Under the pieces are notes generated by a model. That model did not search any database and was not told the DNA's origin. It saw nothing but the letters and a program-made list of their open reading frames with translations. The translations under genes and the position numbers were made by a program. Shown here piece by piece: positions 17,379 to 26,937 of a DNA stretch of 64,000 bases; position 1 is the first letter of the stretch, and every line of letters begins with the position of its first letter. Source of the stretch: Thermoclostridium sp036562185 (GTDB taxonomy: Bacteria; Bacillota; Clostridia; DSM-8532); NCBI GenBank assembly GCA_036562185.1, contig DATCKN010000123.1, positions 8,534-72,533 of the forward strand, read 5' to 3'.

Positions 17379-19187
17379 ATGAAGAGACTTAAAATTTTGC
17401 TTCAGTTTACAAAGAAGAATTTGCTTCGGTATTTTTTAGCCATTATTTTCTCCGGAATTGCTGTTATATTTTCCATCATCAGCCCGATGGTGATAAGTTT
17501 TACAGTGGATTCGGTTATCGGCGACGAACCCATGGATCTGCCTGATTGGCTTATGACGAGAGTTTCAGATTTCGGCGGAAGGGATGCACTCAGGGAGAAT
17601 ATCTGGATATTGGGTTTATTGTTTGTTTTACTTACACTTTTAACAGGTATTTTTCAATATATCAAAAACCGTTGGTTTGCTATAAGTACCGAAAATGCCA
17701 CCAAAAATATCCGTGATACATTGTATGATCATCTTCAGCATATGGAATACCACGAACATGTCAAGTCGCAGACCGGAGATCTTACACAAAGGTGTACTGC
17801 CGATGTTGAAACAATGCGGAAATTTATGGCCAACCAGGTAACCCAGGTTGGAGAAATATTATTTACGGTGGTGTTTACCCTTATAGTAATGGTTGGGCTC
17901 AATGTTGAACTGACGCTGTATTCCCTTGCAGTAGTTCCGTTTATTTTCCTTGTCTCTGTTATATTTTTTACAAAAGTAAAGAAAACATTCCTTGAAGTTG
18001 AAGCAACTGACTCGGAACTGCATGCAACCATTCAGGAAAATTTAACCGGTGTACGTGTAGTAAGAGCCTTTGGAAGGCAGGCCTATGAGATTGACAGGTT
18101 CAAAGTGAAAAATGAGAACCACAGGGAAAAGGTCAGAAAACTTAATGAACTTTTGGCATGGTACTGGTCAATGTCTGACTTGCTTTGCATGATCCAGGCT
18201 ATGCTGGTGCTGTTTATTTCTGTAAGCTGGGCTGCAAGCGGACGGATTACACTGGGAACAGTTATTCTTTTTATAACATACATAAGAAACCTGATATGGC
18301 CTATCAGGCAGCTCGGAAGGGTTATTTCGGACATGGGCCAGGCATTTGTGGCATTTGACAGGATAATTGAAATACTTGACAAGCCTGCCGAACCGAAGTT
18401 TACCCAGGGTCTGACCCCGGAAATCAAGGGCAATATAGTGTTTGAAAATGTCAGTTTCCAATACCCTGACGGAACTAATCCATTAAAGGATATATCCTTT
18501 GAAGTTAAGCAGGGACAGACTGTGGGAATACTGGGACCCACCGGGTGCGGCAAATCATCGCTGATGCATTTGCTGGTAAGGCTTTTTGATTACCAGAAAG
18601 GTTCTATAAAGATTGACGGATATGAGCTGAAAGAAATTGATAAAAAATGGCTGAGAAGTCACATTGGAATTGTGCTTCAGGAACCGTTCCTCTTTTCAAA
18701 GACCGTACTGGAAAATATAAAGCTTGCGAAACCTGATGCCAGCATGGATGAAGTGGAAAGGGCTGCAAAAATTGCTGCTATTCATGATACTGTAATATCC
18801 TTTGAAAAAGGATATGAAACCCTTGTAGGGGAGAGGGGAGTAACTCTTTCAGGCGGGCAGGTTCAACGTGTGGCGATAGCACGTACAGTGCTGAAAAATC
18901 ATCCCATACTTATATTTGATGATTCGCTGAGTGCGGTTGATATGGAAACCGACATTATGATTCGCAAGGCACTAAGGGAACGCAGCAAAGGGGTTACCAC
19001 GTTTATAATCTCTCACAGGATAAACACTTTGGCACAGGCCGATTTTATCGTGGTGCTGGATAAAGGAAGGATTGTGCAAATGGGCACCCATGATGAACTG
19101 GTTCGTGAAGAGGGATTGTATTCGCGAATTTGGGCCATACAAAGTTCGCTTGAAGAGGGGCAGGAAGGGGAGAAAAATAATGAATAA
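17379..19187 (+). CDS. ABC exporter half-transporter, degenerate-site subunit
   Basis: Six-helix membrane domain fused to an ATPase, 602 residues, type IV (MDR-like) exporter. The ATPase shows Walker A GPTGCGKSS (about residue 385), the signature LSGGQVQR, and Walker B ILIFDDSLSAVD, in which the catalytic Glu after the Walker B Asp is replaced by Asp. ISHR provides the switch His. The partner at 19180 has the opposite pattern, so the two form a heterodimer of the TM287/288, BmrCD or LmrCD kind with one inactive and one active ATP site. The start follows AGGGAGG. The two genes overlap by eight bases. Confidence 0.93.
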   Translation: MKRLKILLQFTKKNLLRYFLAIIFSGIAVIFSIISPMVISFTVDSVIGDEPMDLPDWLMTRVSDFGGRDALRENIWILGLLFVLLTLLTGIFQYIKNRWFAISTENATKNIRDTLYDHLQHMEYHEHVKSQTGDLTQRCTADVETMRKFMANQVTQVGEILFTVVFTLIVMVGLNVELTLYSLAVVPFIFLVSVIFFTKVKKTFLEVEATDSELHATIQENLTGVRVVRAFGRQAYEIDRFKVKNENHREKVRKLNELLAWYWSMSDLLCMIQAMLVLFISVSWAASGRITLGTVILFITYIRNLIWPIRQLGRVISDMGQAFVAFDRIIEILDKPAEPKFTQGLTPEIKGNIVFENVSFQYPDGTNPLKDISFEVKQGQTVGILGPTGCGKSSLMHLLVRLFDYQKGSIKIDGYELKEIDKKWLRSHIGIVLQEPFLFSKTVLENIKLAKPDASMDEVERAAKIAAIHDTVISFEKGYETLVGERGVTLSGGQVQRVAIARTVLKNHPILIFDDSLSAVDMETDIMIRKALRERSKGVTTFIISHRINTLAQADFIVVLDKGRIVQMGTHDELVREEGLYSRIWAIQSSLEEGQEGEKNNE

Positions 19188-21000
19188 TACCTTTCAGGAA
19201 GAAGTTTTTTCAAAAGGTGTTAATATAGATCTGTGGAAGAAGTTTTTACGATATGCAAAACCATATAGGGGCAAACTGATAATGCTTAGCATTTTTATGG
19301 CAATGCTGGCGGGGTTTGACGCGGTAATTCCGCTGATGCAAAGATATGCCATAGACAATTTCATAGTTGCGCATACTACATCGGGCACAATCCTGTTTTT
19401 TGCTGCTTATGCTCTGGTTGTAATTGTCCAGGCAATCATTGTAAAGGTCATGATTTCATATGCCGGGTATGTTGAGACAGGGATATGTTATGATATAAGA
19501 AAAGACGGATTTGAACATCTTCAGGAATTGTCCTTTTCATATTATGATACAACCCCTGTAGGATGGATGATGTCCCGGCTCACTTCGGACATATGGAGGC
19601 TTGGCAATACTTTGTCATGGGGATTGGTAGACTTTGCGTGGGGTCTTTGCATGATGGTAATCACAAGTATTGTAATGCTGGTTCTGGAATGGAAGCTTGC
19701 GTTGCTGACATTTATTGTAATTCCGTTTCTTTTTCTTGTAAGCATATATTTTCAGAAAAGAATACTGTTAAATCACCGTGACATACGTAAGACCAATTCC
19801 CTTATTACCGCAGCATTTAACGAAGGGATACAGGGCGTTAAAACAACGAAAACCCTTGTTAGGGAAGAGGGAAACCTGAATGATTTCATGAAGCTCACAA
19901 AGGAAATGAACCGGAAGTCGATAAGCGCCGCAACCTTTGCTGCAGTGTACATGCCGATTGTAACTCTTTTGGGAAGCATAGCCGCAAGTATTGTAATATG
20001 GAAAGGCGGAAACAGGCTGATGATTGGAACATTAAGCTATGGTACGCTGACAGCGTTTATTTCCTATGCAATTCAATTTTTCTTCCCTATAAGGGATATG
20101 GCAAGAATTTTCACCGATCTGCAGTCTGCTCAGGCTTCGGCGGAAAGAATAATGTCGTTGCTTGAAACAAAACCCGACATTGTTGATAACGTTGAAGAAC
20201 TGGAAAAGAACGGGCTCAGTGACAGGAAAAGCTGGCCGAAGATAAATGGAAATATAGTTTTCGAGAATGTTTCGTTTGCATATAAAACCGGTGAAAAAGT
20301 ACTGGAGAACTTCAACCTGTCAGTAAAAGCAGGTGAGAAAATTGCTCTCGTAGGAGATACGGGTGCAGGAAAAAGTACAATTGTAAACCTTGCGTGCAGG
20401 TTTTACGAGCCTACCGGAGGAAGAATCCTGATAGACGGGCATGATTATACGAAAATGCCTTTGATGTGGCTGCATTCAAATCTTGGTTATGTCCTCCAGA
20501 CTCCGCATCTTTTCAGCGGGACAATCAGGGAGAACATATTATACGGAAAACTGGACGCAACAGAGGAGGAAATCATCCGGGCCAGCAAACTTGTGAATCT
20601 GCACGATATTGTAATGAAAATGGAAAAGGGATACGACACCCCTGTCGGTGAAGGAGGATCACTGTTATCCACCGGGGAAAAACAGCTTGTATCCTTTGCA
20701 AGGGCGATTATAGCCGATCCTGCCATATTTGTTCTTGACGAGGCAACATCATCGGTGGATACCGAAACAGAACACCTTATCCAGGGCGCGATAGCGAATA
20801 TACTTAAAAACAGAACCAGTTTTATAATAGCTCACAGGCTTTCAACAATACGTTCGGCAGACAGGATTCTGGTAATAAGGGACGGCAGAATTATTGAGGA
20901 AGGAACACACCAGCAGCTTCTGGCGCGTAAAGGACATTATGCAAGACTGTATACAAACCAGTACACAATGCAGTTGGAGCATGGTGATATTTCAGAATAA
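19180..21000 (+). CDS. ABC exporter half-transporter, catalytic-site subunit
   Basis: Partner half-transporter, 606 residues: six membrane helices then an ATPase with Walker A GDTGAGKST and Walker B AIFVLDEATSSVD, which keeps the catalytic Glu. Its signature loop is LSTGEKQLVSFARA instead of LSGGQ. In heterodimeric exporters a non-canonical signature in this subunit faces the degenerate Walker site of the other, as here. The ATG at 19180 lies within ATGAATAA, overlapping the stop of the upstream gene, after GAAGGGGAG. It likely exports drugs, lipids or peptides; the substrate is not readable. Confidence 0.93.
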   Translation: MNNTFQEEVFSKGVNIDLWKKFLRYAKPYRGKLIMLSIFMAMLAGFDAVIPLMQRYAIDNFIVAHTTSGTILFFAAYALVVIVQAIIVKVMISYAGYVETGICYDIRKDGFEHLQELSFSYYDTTPVGWMMSRLTSDIWRLGNTLSWGLVDFAWGLCMMVITSIVMLVLEWKLALLTFIVIPFLFLVSIYFQKRILLNHRDIRKTNSLITAAFNEGIQGVKTTKTLVREEGNLNDFMKLTKEMNRKSISAATFAAVYMPIVTLLGSIAASIVIWKGGNRLMIGTLSYGTLTAFISYAIQFFFPIRDMARIFTDLQSAQASAERIMSLLETKPDIVDNVEELEKNGLSDRKSWPKINGNIVFENVSFAYKTGEKVLENFNLSVKAGEKIALVGDTGAGKSTIVNLACRFYEPTGGRILIDGHDYTKMPLMWLHSNLGYVLQTPHLFSGTIRENILYGKLDATEEEIIRASKLVNLHDIVMKMEKGYDTPVGEGGSLLSTGEKQLVSFARAIIADPAIFVLDEATSSVDTETEHLIQGAIANILKNRTSFIIAHRLSTIRSADRILVIRDGRIIEEGTHQQLLARKGHYARLYTNQYTMQLEHGDISE

Positions 21001-21141
21001 TGGAACAGGAACGCCTGCCCGTAATTAAAGTTTTATTAGAATTGGATTAACTATCTTGTAGAACATGCTGTGTTGTGTTACAAATAATGGGTAGCAGGGT
21101 ATGAAAAATCCGGATGCAATAAGCTTGAGGGGGCATGTTCA

Positions 21142-22275
21142 ATGAATGCAAGAGGGGTAAACATCCTTCCGATAATTGGTTTCATTATTCTGATTCTGGT
21201 TTTGTTTACCGGATTAATTTTATTCAGGAATGATGATTCAAATACAGGAGGAAGTACCGGTATGTTTGAGGGCATAATGTCGAAAGCAAAAACTATAGGC
21301 GGTTATATTGTGGATGAGAATGGAGAACTTTCTGCGCAGGGCAAAGATAAGATTTCGGTGGATGTGGCCTCAGCTGATGTAAATATTTATACCCATGACG
21401 AGGACAGTGTTAAAGCTCACCTTCACGGTGAAGTTAAGACAACAAGTGAAGATATAGTTCCTTACCTGGAACTGAAAGAGGATGGGCATACTATTGTGGT
21501 AAGGATTCAGAGTCCGCAGGTTACTAATCATTTTTTCCCATATTATTCTGCGGATCTCCGGCTGGATGTTACCATACCCGAATCGTGGATGAATACACTG
21601 GAAATCGGTACTACATCCGGTGATATATCTGCACAGAAACTTACAGGATCGGATATTGTGCTAAAAAGCAGTTCAGGGGATACTGAGATTCAGAGTATAA
21701 CCGGAGAGAATATTACAGCCGAAACTGTTTCAGGCAAAATCAGGATTAAGATGATAAACGGTGAGAACGGATTTTTCAAATCTTCCTCAGGTGATTTATC
21801 AATAGATGAGGTAAATTTTTCAGGGAAGTTTGAAGCAAATACTGTTTCAGGAGATTTCAGTATCAATAGGCTTGAATGCAAAGAAGGCAAATTTGATGCA
21901 AGCTCGGGGGATATTGAATTAAAAGAGATTATAGCCGGGAAAATCAAATCCGAGGCAGTTTCAGGCACAATAAAGGTAAAAATGGTGAATGGCTCGGCAG
22001 AATTAAAAACATCCTCAGGCGATATCAATGCAGAGTTTGAGAAAAACTTTGAGTCAATTAAGGCCCAAAGCGCATCAGGAGATATATGCCTGACAATTCC
22101 CTCAGACAGTGAATTTGCTCTGGATGCAAAAACTGTTTCGGGCGTTATAAAATGCAAGGATTTTCCTGTCAGCATTATTTCTTCGGGCGACAGAGAATTA
22201 GTTGGCAATGTGGGAAGCGGGCGAAGCGAGTTAAAAGTTAATACAACATCGGGAAATATTCTGATACAAGAGTAA
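21142..22275 (+). CDS. Membrane-anchored DUF4097 beta-helix protein (YvlB-like)
   Basis: A 377-residue protein with one N-terminal membrane helix (about residues 8-29) and a long repetitive outer domain. Short repeats of the type T-x-S-G-D-I or S-S-G-D recur about every 20-25 residues from residue 155 to the end (for example TTSGDISAQKL, SSSGDTEIQ, VSGKIRIKM, SSGDIELKE, SASGDICL), as expected for the DUF4097 adhesin-like beta-helix. Relatives occur near envelope-stress systems and ABC exporters in Firmicutes. It is 141 bases downstream of the ABC pair and may be co-transcribed. The start follows TGAGGGGG. Molecular role is unknown. Confidence 0.85.
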   Translation: MNARGVNILPIIGFIILILVLFTGLILFRNDDSNTGGSTGMFEGIMSKAKTIGGYIVDENGELSAQGKDKISVDVASADVNIYTHDEDSVKAHLHGEVKTTSEDIVPYLELKEDGHTIVVRIQSPQVTNHFFPYYSADLRLDVTIPESWMNTLEIGTTSGDISAQKLTGSDIVLKSSSGDTEIQSITGENITAETVSGKIRIKMINGENGFFKSSSGDLSIDEVNFSGKFEANTVSGDFSINRLECKEGKFDASSGDIELKEIIAGKIKSEAVSGTIKVKMVNGSAELKTSSGDINAEFEKNFESIKAQSASGDICLTIPSDSEFALDAKTVSGVIKCKDFPVSIISSGDRELVGNVGSGRSELKVNTTSGNILIQE

Positions 22276-22295
22276 TTAATTTTCTTCAGTGCGTT

Positions 22296-22341
22296 GTCCC
22301 TTGTTGCCGTGTTTTGATAACACGGTAACAAGGGACTTATT
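22296..22341 (+). terminator. Long hairpin terminator after DUF4097 gene
   Basis: An 18-bp stem (22296-22313 with 22319-22336, one G-U pair) is followed by TTATT. The U tract is weak but the stem is long and stable. Confidence 0.65.
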
Positions 22342-22439
22342 CATATGCAAGAAAATGCTTTCTGAAAATTTGTTAAAAACAGGTGTTTGGGCGTATGCTT
22401 GGTACACAGTTCGTGCAAGTTTCAGCCGTTTTTTATAGA

Positions 22440-22468
22440 TTGACAAAAAGGGAACAGTTTGATATTAT
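22440..22468 (+). promoter_or_regulatory. Sigma-A promoter of LacI-family regulator
   Basis: TTGACA at 22440-22445 and TATTAT at 22463-22468 are separated by 17 bases, a near-ideal promoter for the regulator at 22502. Confidence 0.8.
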
Positions 22469-22470
22469 TA

Positions 22471-22488
22471 TTTCAAACGTTTACGAAA
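22471..22488. promoter_or_regulatory. LacI-type operator at the regulator promoter (autoregulation)
   Basis: An AAACGTTT core at 22475-22482 with flanking TTTC and CGAAA sits just downstream of the -10 box, where a bound repressor would block initiation. The core matches the operator-like sites ahead of the inositol operon. Confidence 0.6.
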
Positions 22489-22501
22489 AAGGAATGTAAG
22501 C

Positions 22502-23500
22502 ATGCCGGTTACTATAAAAGATATCGCAAAAGTAGCGGGAGTGTCGTATGCAACGGTTTCAAGAGCATTGAACGATCTCCCCGAGATCAATGAGAATACC
22601 AGGAAAAGAATAAAAGAAATCGCAAAGCAGATGGGCTATACTCCGAATGCCGTTGCAAGAGGGCTGGTCAAAAAGAACACAAATATGATAGCCCTGCTGA
22701 TTCCGGACATATCAAACCCGTTTTACCCCGAAGTGGCAAGGGGCGTGGAAGATTTTGCAAGGGAAAACGGGTATTGTGTTTTCCTGTGCAATACTAACTG
22801 GGATGAAAAGAATGAGGAAAACTATCTTAACATCCTTAAGGAACGCAGGGTGGACGGGATAATTATTGCACCGGTGTCGATTGATACATGCGACTATGTA
22901 TCCAAAAACAAGGACGACATTCCTGTAGTGTATATTGGAAACAGGGTGGATGACGGCAATGCCAGTTATGTCGTCATTGATGATTTTAAAGCCGGATATA
23001 TCGCAACAGAGTATCTTTTAAAACTCGGGCATAAAAATATTGCGTTTATTGGCGGGTATGACAGATCCACTTCCCACATAGATCGCATAAACGGATACAA
23101 ACATGCCCTTATGGAAAACAGACTTGAACCCGACATAAACAGCATTAAGGGATACAGTTTCAGAAAGGAAAGCGGATATGGAACATTCCTTGAAATGGTG
23201 AAAAACAGAAGAGTTCCGACGGCAATTGTTGCCGAGAATGATATCATTGCCCTTGGAATAATGGAAGCTGCCGAAAAGCACGGTTATGATGTACCAAAAG
23301 ATATCTCCATAATAGGCATAGACGACATAGAATATGGTTCACTGTCAAAGATAAATCTTACAACAGTTGCACAGCCAAAGTTTGAAATCGGCCAAAAAGC
23401 TGCCGGTATACTTCTTGATATTATTTCAGGGAACGCAGAAGCAAAACAGGTTATATTGGAACCGTTTTTAATAGTCAGGGGGACGTGCAGCAGGATATAG
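22502..23500 (+). CDS. LacI-family repressor, likely regulator of the inositol operon
   Basis: A 332-residue LacI/GalR regulator. Residues 1-60 are the DNA-binding domain (TIKDIAKVAGVSYATVSRAL, then hinge helix NAVARGLVKK), and residues 60-332 the periplasmic-binding-protein-like effector domain (LIPDISNPFYPEVARGVEDF; GIDDIEYGSLSKINLTTVAQ). It is immediately upstream of, and in the same direction as, the iolM-iolN-iolO-iolG genes, with operator-like palindromes ahead of both itself and iolM. It therefore probably represses itself and the operon until an inositol-derived inducer appears. The start follows AAAGGAATG. Confidence 0.9.
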   Translation: MPVTIKDIAKVAGVSYATVSRALNDLPEINENTRKRIKEIAKQMGYTPNAVARGLVKKNTNMIALLIPDISNPFYPEVARGVEDFARENGYCVFLCNTNWDEKNEENYLNILKERRVDGIIIAPVSIDTCDYVSKNKDDIPVVYIGNRVDDGNASYVVIDDFKAGYIATEYLLKLGHKNIAFIGGYDRSTSHIDRINGYKHALMENRLEPDINSIKGYSFRKESGYGTFLEMVKNRRVPTAIVAENDIIALGIMEAAEKHGYDVPKDISIIGIDDIEYGSLSKINLTTVAQPKFEIGQKAAGILLDIISGNAEAKQVILEPFLIVRGTCSRI

Positions 23501-23531
23501 CCACCGGTTAATTTCGTTTCAGGAATTATAT

Positions 23532-23573
23532 GCTGCAAGCGTTTTTATGCATTAAATTGTAAACGTTTGCAAT
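23532..23573. promoter_or_regulatory. Operator-like palindromes ahead of the inositol operon
   Basis: ATTGTAAACGTTTGCAAT at 23556-23573 is a near-perfect 18-base palindrome centred on CG. A weaker relative, TGCAAGCGTTTTTA, is at 23532-23545. They are typical LacI/GalR operators and also differ from the CcpA cre consensus by only one position, so catabolite control is possible as well. Confidence 0.65.
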
Positions 23574-23601
23574 TAAATATTAAAGCAAGGGGGTTTTTGC
23601 T

Positions 23602-24801
23602 ATGGAAGGTAAAATGAGAGGTGTAACTCTAATTGCAGACTGGGAACCGAGGGAAGGTTTCAAGCTGGGGCCGAAGGACATCGACAAAAAGCAGACATAT
23701 CTCGGCAGCCAGGTATGGAGAAATCCAAGGATTGAAATCCGCGAATACGATATTCCGAAACCCGGACCGGGTGAAGTGCTGGTTCAGGTTAAGGCTTGCG
23801 GTATTTGCGGAAGTGACGTCCATATGGCGCAACCCGATGACGACGGTTATATCTACTATCCGGGACTGACAGGCTTTCCCACTATCCTGGGCCATGAGCT
23901 TTCAGGTGTTGTTGTTGAAGCAGGACCAGGTGCCATTGACAAAGTAACTAACAAGCCATATAAAGGCGGAGAAATGGTATGCACCGAAGAGATGGTATGG
24001 TGCGGAAGCTGCCAGCCATGTGCCGACGGTTTCCCCAACCACTGTGAAAGGCTGGACGAAATCGGGTTTAACGTAAACGGAGGGTTCGCAAAATACATTG
24101 TTTTGCCTGCGAAACTCCTGTGGAGCCTTGAACCGTTAAAACGCGCATATAAGACCGAAGAAGAAATTTTCCTTGCTGGCTCGCTCGTTGAACCGTTTTC
24201 GGTTGCATATAATGCGGTTATTCAGAGAGGTGGAGGAATCAAGCCGGGTGACAATGTTGTAATTTGCGGCGGAGGCCCGATTGGACTGGCAGCATGCGCA
24301 ATCCTTAAGAGACAGGGGGCTTCAAGGGTAATTCTTTCAGAGCCGCAGCCTGAAAGAGCCGAACTTGGAAAAATTATGGGTGCGGATTACATCATTAATC
24401 CGGTTAAAGAAGATTTCACCGAGAGAGTTCTTGAGATAACCGACGGAATGGGTGCAAAACTGTATCTTGAAGCTACCGGACTGCCGACGGTTGTATATCC
24501 GGGAATTGAAAAAGCAATCTGGGAAGGAAGAACACTGGACAGTACCGTAGTCGTAGTTGCCAGGGCAGATGCGAAGATGCCTGTTACCGGTGAAGTGCTG
24601 CAGGTAAGGAGAGCTCAGATAGTAGGAGCCCAGGGGCATTCCGGAGACGGCACATTCCCGAGAGTAATTCAGAGCATTGCTTCAGGAATGGATGTCCTGC
24701 CCATGATTACAAAGAAGATCACATTGGATGAAGTGCCTGAAAATATCGTTATGCTGAGGACCGACAGAAAAGAATGCAAGATCACATGCGTGATGGATTG
24801 A
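23602..24801 (+). CDS. iolM: Zinc-dependent dehydrogenase, probable scyllo-inosose 3-dehydrogenase
   Basis: Medium-chain dehydrogenase of 399 residues. The catalytic zinc site is seen in CGICGSDVH and GHE; the structural zinc site is CGSCQPCADGFPNHC (C-x2-C-x2-C-x7-C). The NAD-binding motif is GGGPIGLAA. On its own it could be any sorbitol/threonine-type dehydrogenase. The N-terminal extension before the zinc site, together with its order next to a creatininase-type hydrolase, an epimerase and IolG, matches TM0412 of Thermotoga maritima, which oxidises 2-keto-myo-inositol to a diketo-inositol. It is the first gene of the operon, with GGGGG ahead of the ATG. High confidence in family, moderate in substrate. 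Confidence 0.8.
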   Translation: MEGKMRGVTLIADWEPREGFKLGPKDIDKKQTYLGSQVWRNPRIEIREYDIPKPGPGEVLVQVKACGICGSDVHMAQPDDDGYIYYPGLTGFPTILGHELSGVVVEAGPGAIDKVTNKPYKGGEMVCTEEMVWCGSCQPCADGFPNHCERLDEIGFNVNGGFAKYIVLPAKLLWSLEPLKRAYKTEEEIFLAGSLVEPFSVAYNAVIQRGGGIKPGDNVVICGGGPIGLAACAILKRQGASRVILSEPQPERAELGKIMGADYIINPVKEDFTERVLEITDGMGAKLYLEATGLPTVVYPGIEKAIWEGRTLDSTVVVVARADAKMPVTGEVLQVRRAQIVGAQGHSGDGTFPRVIQSIASGMDVLPMITKKITLDEVPENIVMLRTDRKECKITCVMD

Positions 24802-24819
24802 TGATTGGGGGGATATGGA

Positions 24820-25938
24820 ATGGCTGAAAAGGGCAAGAAATGGCTTTTAACTGATAACCCGGCAATAATTTTTGAGGACAATGAGGTTGGAAGACTAAAG
24901 AAGCAAATTTGGGACGCGTCAAAGGAAGAAATTGAGAAAATACTCGAGGAATATGGAATTCCTTCGGAATCAGAACTGGGAAAACCAGAATGCTATATTC
25001 AGAACACCCCCAGGCATAAGGTTATAGAAAAAAGAAGGAAAAACGATATAGTTTTTGTACCCATCGGATGTACCGAAAACCATGGTTTGCACGCAAACAG
25101 CGGCCTTGACACCTTCATGGTCACACAGATACTTGAAGGTGTCAGAAGATATACCGCAAAAAGAGGCTGTGAAGTAAGCCTTGCTTTCCCTCCGCTTAAT
25201 TACGGAGGCCATCCGTATCACCATCTTGGCATGCCAGGCACTGTAGTTATGCCCGAAGAGGTTGTAAAAGAGACACTTATTTATACAATGCTTGGATTAT
25301 GGAATGACGGATTCAGAAAGATTATTATGGTAAATAACCATGGGCATTTATGGATGCTGGAATCTGCAATACAGGAGTTTATGAAGAGGTATCACCTGCC
25401 GGGAATCTTCAGAGTGCTTGACTGGCACAGAGCAGTTCGTGAATTCTTCTATCCCGTTGACAGGGAAGACAGCATGGAAACCCATTTCGTGCATGCAGAC
25501 GAGGCTGAGACGTCGGTTGCCCTGTTAATGTTTAAAGACATGGTTGATATGTCTGTTGTTCAGGATGCGGATCCTGTAAGCTTCCTTCCGGACGGGCATT
25601 TTGACAAATCGGTTGAACCTTTCAGAAGGCCTCACCGCTGGTCGGAAGGAGAAGGGCATGCTGCAATAGAAAGAGCTGCAACACCGCAGGGTGTTGTCGG
25701 AAAACCATCGCTGGCATCGGCAGAAAAGGCTAAAAGGCCGATAGCTGCAATTCTTAAGTACCTGACATTGGTTCATGACCAGATACTTGAGGCATTTCCT
25801 GCCGGTACGGTACCACCTGTGGAGAAAACAACCCTTCGAACAGAAAAGGAAATGGAACCGTTCCTTAAGGAACCATTAAGCGAAGGATGGAAATCTGTTT
25901 ATGAATTACCTCCTTTGGGCGTATTTACAAAGCTGTAA
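24820..25938 (+). CDS. iolN: Creatininase-family hydrolase, probable diketo-inositol hydrolase
   Basis: A 372-residue metal-dependent amidohydrolase-like enzyme of the creatininase family. The family metal-binding segment reads VPIGCTENHGLHANSGLDTF (about residues 83-102), giving the Glu, His and Asp ligands; NNHGH and a later Glu complete the site. In the Thermotoga inositol pathway the creatininase-like TM0413 (IolN) opens the diketo-inositol ring to 5-keto-L-gluconate, and this gene occupies the same place after iolM. The start at 24820 follows TTGGGGGGA; a TTG at 24805 overlaps that site. It is 18 bases from iolM. Confidence 0.78.
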   Translation: MAEKGKKWLLTDNPAIIFEDNEVGRLKKQIWDASKEEIEKILEEYGIPSESELGKPECYIQNTPRHKVIEKRRKNDIVFVPIGCTENHGLHANSGLDTFMVTQILEGVRRYTAKRGCEVSLAFPPLNYGGHPYHHLGMPGTVVMPEEVVKETLIYTMLGLWNDGFRKIIMVNNHGHLWMLESAIQEFMKRYHLPGIFRVLDWHRAVREFFYPVDREDSMETHFVHADEAETSVALLMFKDMVDMSVVQDADPVSFLPDGHFDKSVEPFRRPHRWSEGEGHAAIERAATPQGVVGKPSLASAEKAKRPIAAILKYLTLVHDQILEAFPAGTVPPVEKTTLRTEKEMEPFLKEPLSEGWKSVYELPPLGVFTKL

Positions 25939-25958
25939 TAACCCCACTGATATTGCTT

Positions 25959-25998
25959 CTTCGTGAGGTTCGGCGTTCATCCGGCGAATCTCACGAAG
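25959..25998 (+). other. Stable intergenic hairpin within the inositol operon
   Basis: A 14-bp stem (25959-25972 with 25985-25998, one wobble) has no U tract. It sits in the 170-base gap between iolN and iolO, the only large gap of the operon. It may stabilise the upstream message or reduce downstream expression. Confidence 0.6.
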
Positions 25999-26108
25999 CT
26001 TGGCTTTACTGTTTGCCGGTTGAGTGATATAGATCTATTCGCAAGAGCTTCCGGGAGTATAGAGATTGTACTCTTTGGGCCGTTGCGTGATTGAATTCAG
26101 GAGGAATT

Positions 26109-26936
26109 ATGATTAAGTATAGTGCTTCTGTAGCAAGCGGGGGTACAGAAACAATGCCTTATATTTTCAAGGGCAGGGTCAAGGAGGCCATTGAATTCTG
26201 TGCAAAAAACGGCTTTGACGCTGTTGAACTGCATCTCAGAAAACCGGATGATATAGACAGGGTTTTGATAAATGAAATCTGTAATAAGCATGGCATAACG
26301 GTATCAACAATAGGTACTGGCATGGGATATACTTTTGACAAGCTTTCTCTTACCAATAGTGACAGAATGACACGGATGGATGCGATTGAAAGGATTAAAG
26401 AGCACATAGATCTCGCATCCTTTTTTAAATGTGCCGTCATAATCGGTTCAATGAGAGGAAGGTTGCCCGAAGATGATGGCAGGGAAACGGCTTTAAGGTA
26501 TTACAGGGAATCATTGCTCATACTGGCCGATTACGCCGAGAAAAAAGATGTGACACTTCTTATTGAGCCGGTCAACAGGTATGAAATCAATTTCCATAAT
26601 ACTTCGGTTGAAATGCGGGATTTCCTTCTCACTCTCGGAAGCAGCAGACTGAAAATGCTGCTTGATACATATCACATGAATATTGAAGAGTTCGGGCAAA
26701 CCGGTATGTGCGACAGCATCAGGGAATGCAGGGAAGTGCTCGGGCATATGCATTTTGCTGACAGCAACAGGAGAAGGCCTGGCTTGGGTCACATAGATTT
26801 TGCAGGAATAATTAAAACACTGAAGGAAATCGGCTATGACAAGTATGCAGCGTTTGAATGCTTACCGTGGCCCGAACCCGGGATTGCCGCGGTTGAAGGA
26901 CTGAAGTTTATCAAATCCCTTGATAATGGAGGTTGA
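26109..26936 (+). CDS. iolO: TIM-barrel sugar epimerase, probable 5-keto-L-gluconate epimerase
   Basis: A 275-residue member of the AP-endonuclease-2/xylose-isomerase-like TIM barrel family. The metal ligands are readable in order: Glu in LLIEPVNRYE, Asp in MLLDTYHMN, His in GHMHFADSNRRRPG, and Glu in AAFECLP, the pattern of D-tagatose-epimerase-like enzymes. In Thermotoga, IolO (TM0416) of this family converts 5-keto-L-gluconate to D-tagaturonate. Here the gene lies between iolN and iolG, one base from the latter. The start at 26109 follows CAGGAGGA exactly; a TTG at 26091 is rejected. Confidence 0.78.
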   Translation: MIKYSASVASGGTETMPYIFKGRVKEAIEFCAKNGFDAVELHLRKPDDIDRVLINEICNKHGITVSTIGTGMGYTFDKLSLTNSDRMTRMDAIERIKEHIDLASFFKCAVIIGSMRGRLPEDDGRETALRYYRESLLILADYAEKKDVTLLIEPVNRYEINFHNTSVEMRDFLLTLGSSRLKMLLDTYHMNIEEFGQTGMCDSIRECREVLGHMHFADSNRRRPGLGHIDFAGIIKTLKEIGYDKYAAFECLPWPEPGIAAVEGLKFIKSLDNGG

Positions 26937-26937
26937 C

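Noticed and set aside
22440..23573. AAACGTTT sites as pure CcpA cre boxes
   Set aside because: Position and similarity to each other around a LacI gene favour its own operators; cre remains a secondary reading.
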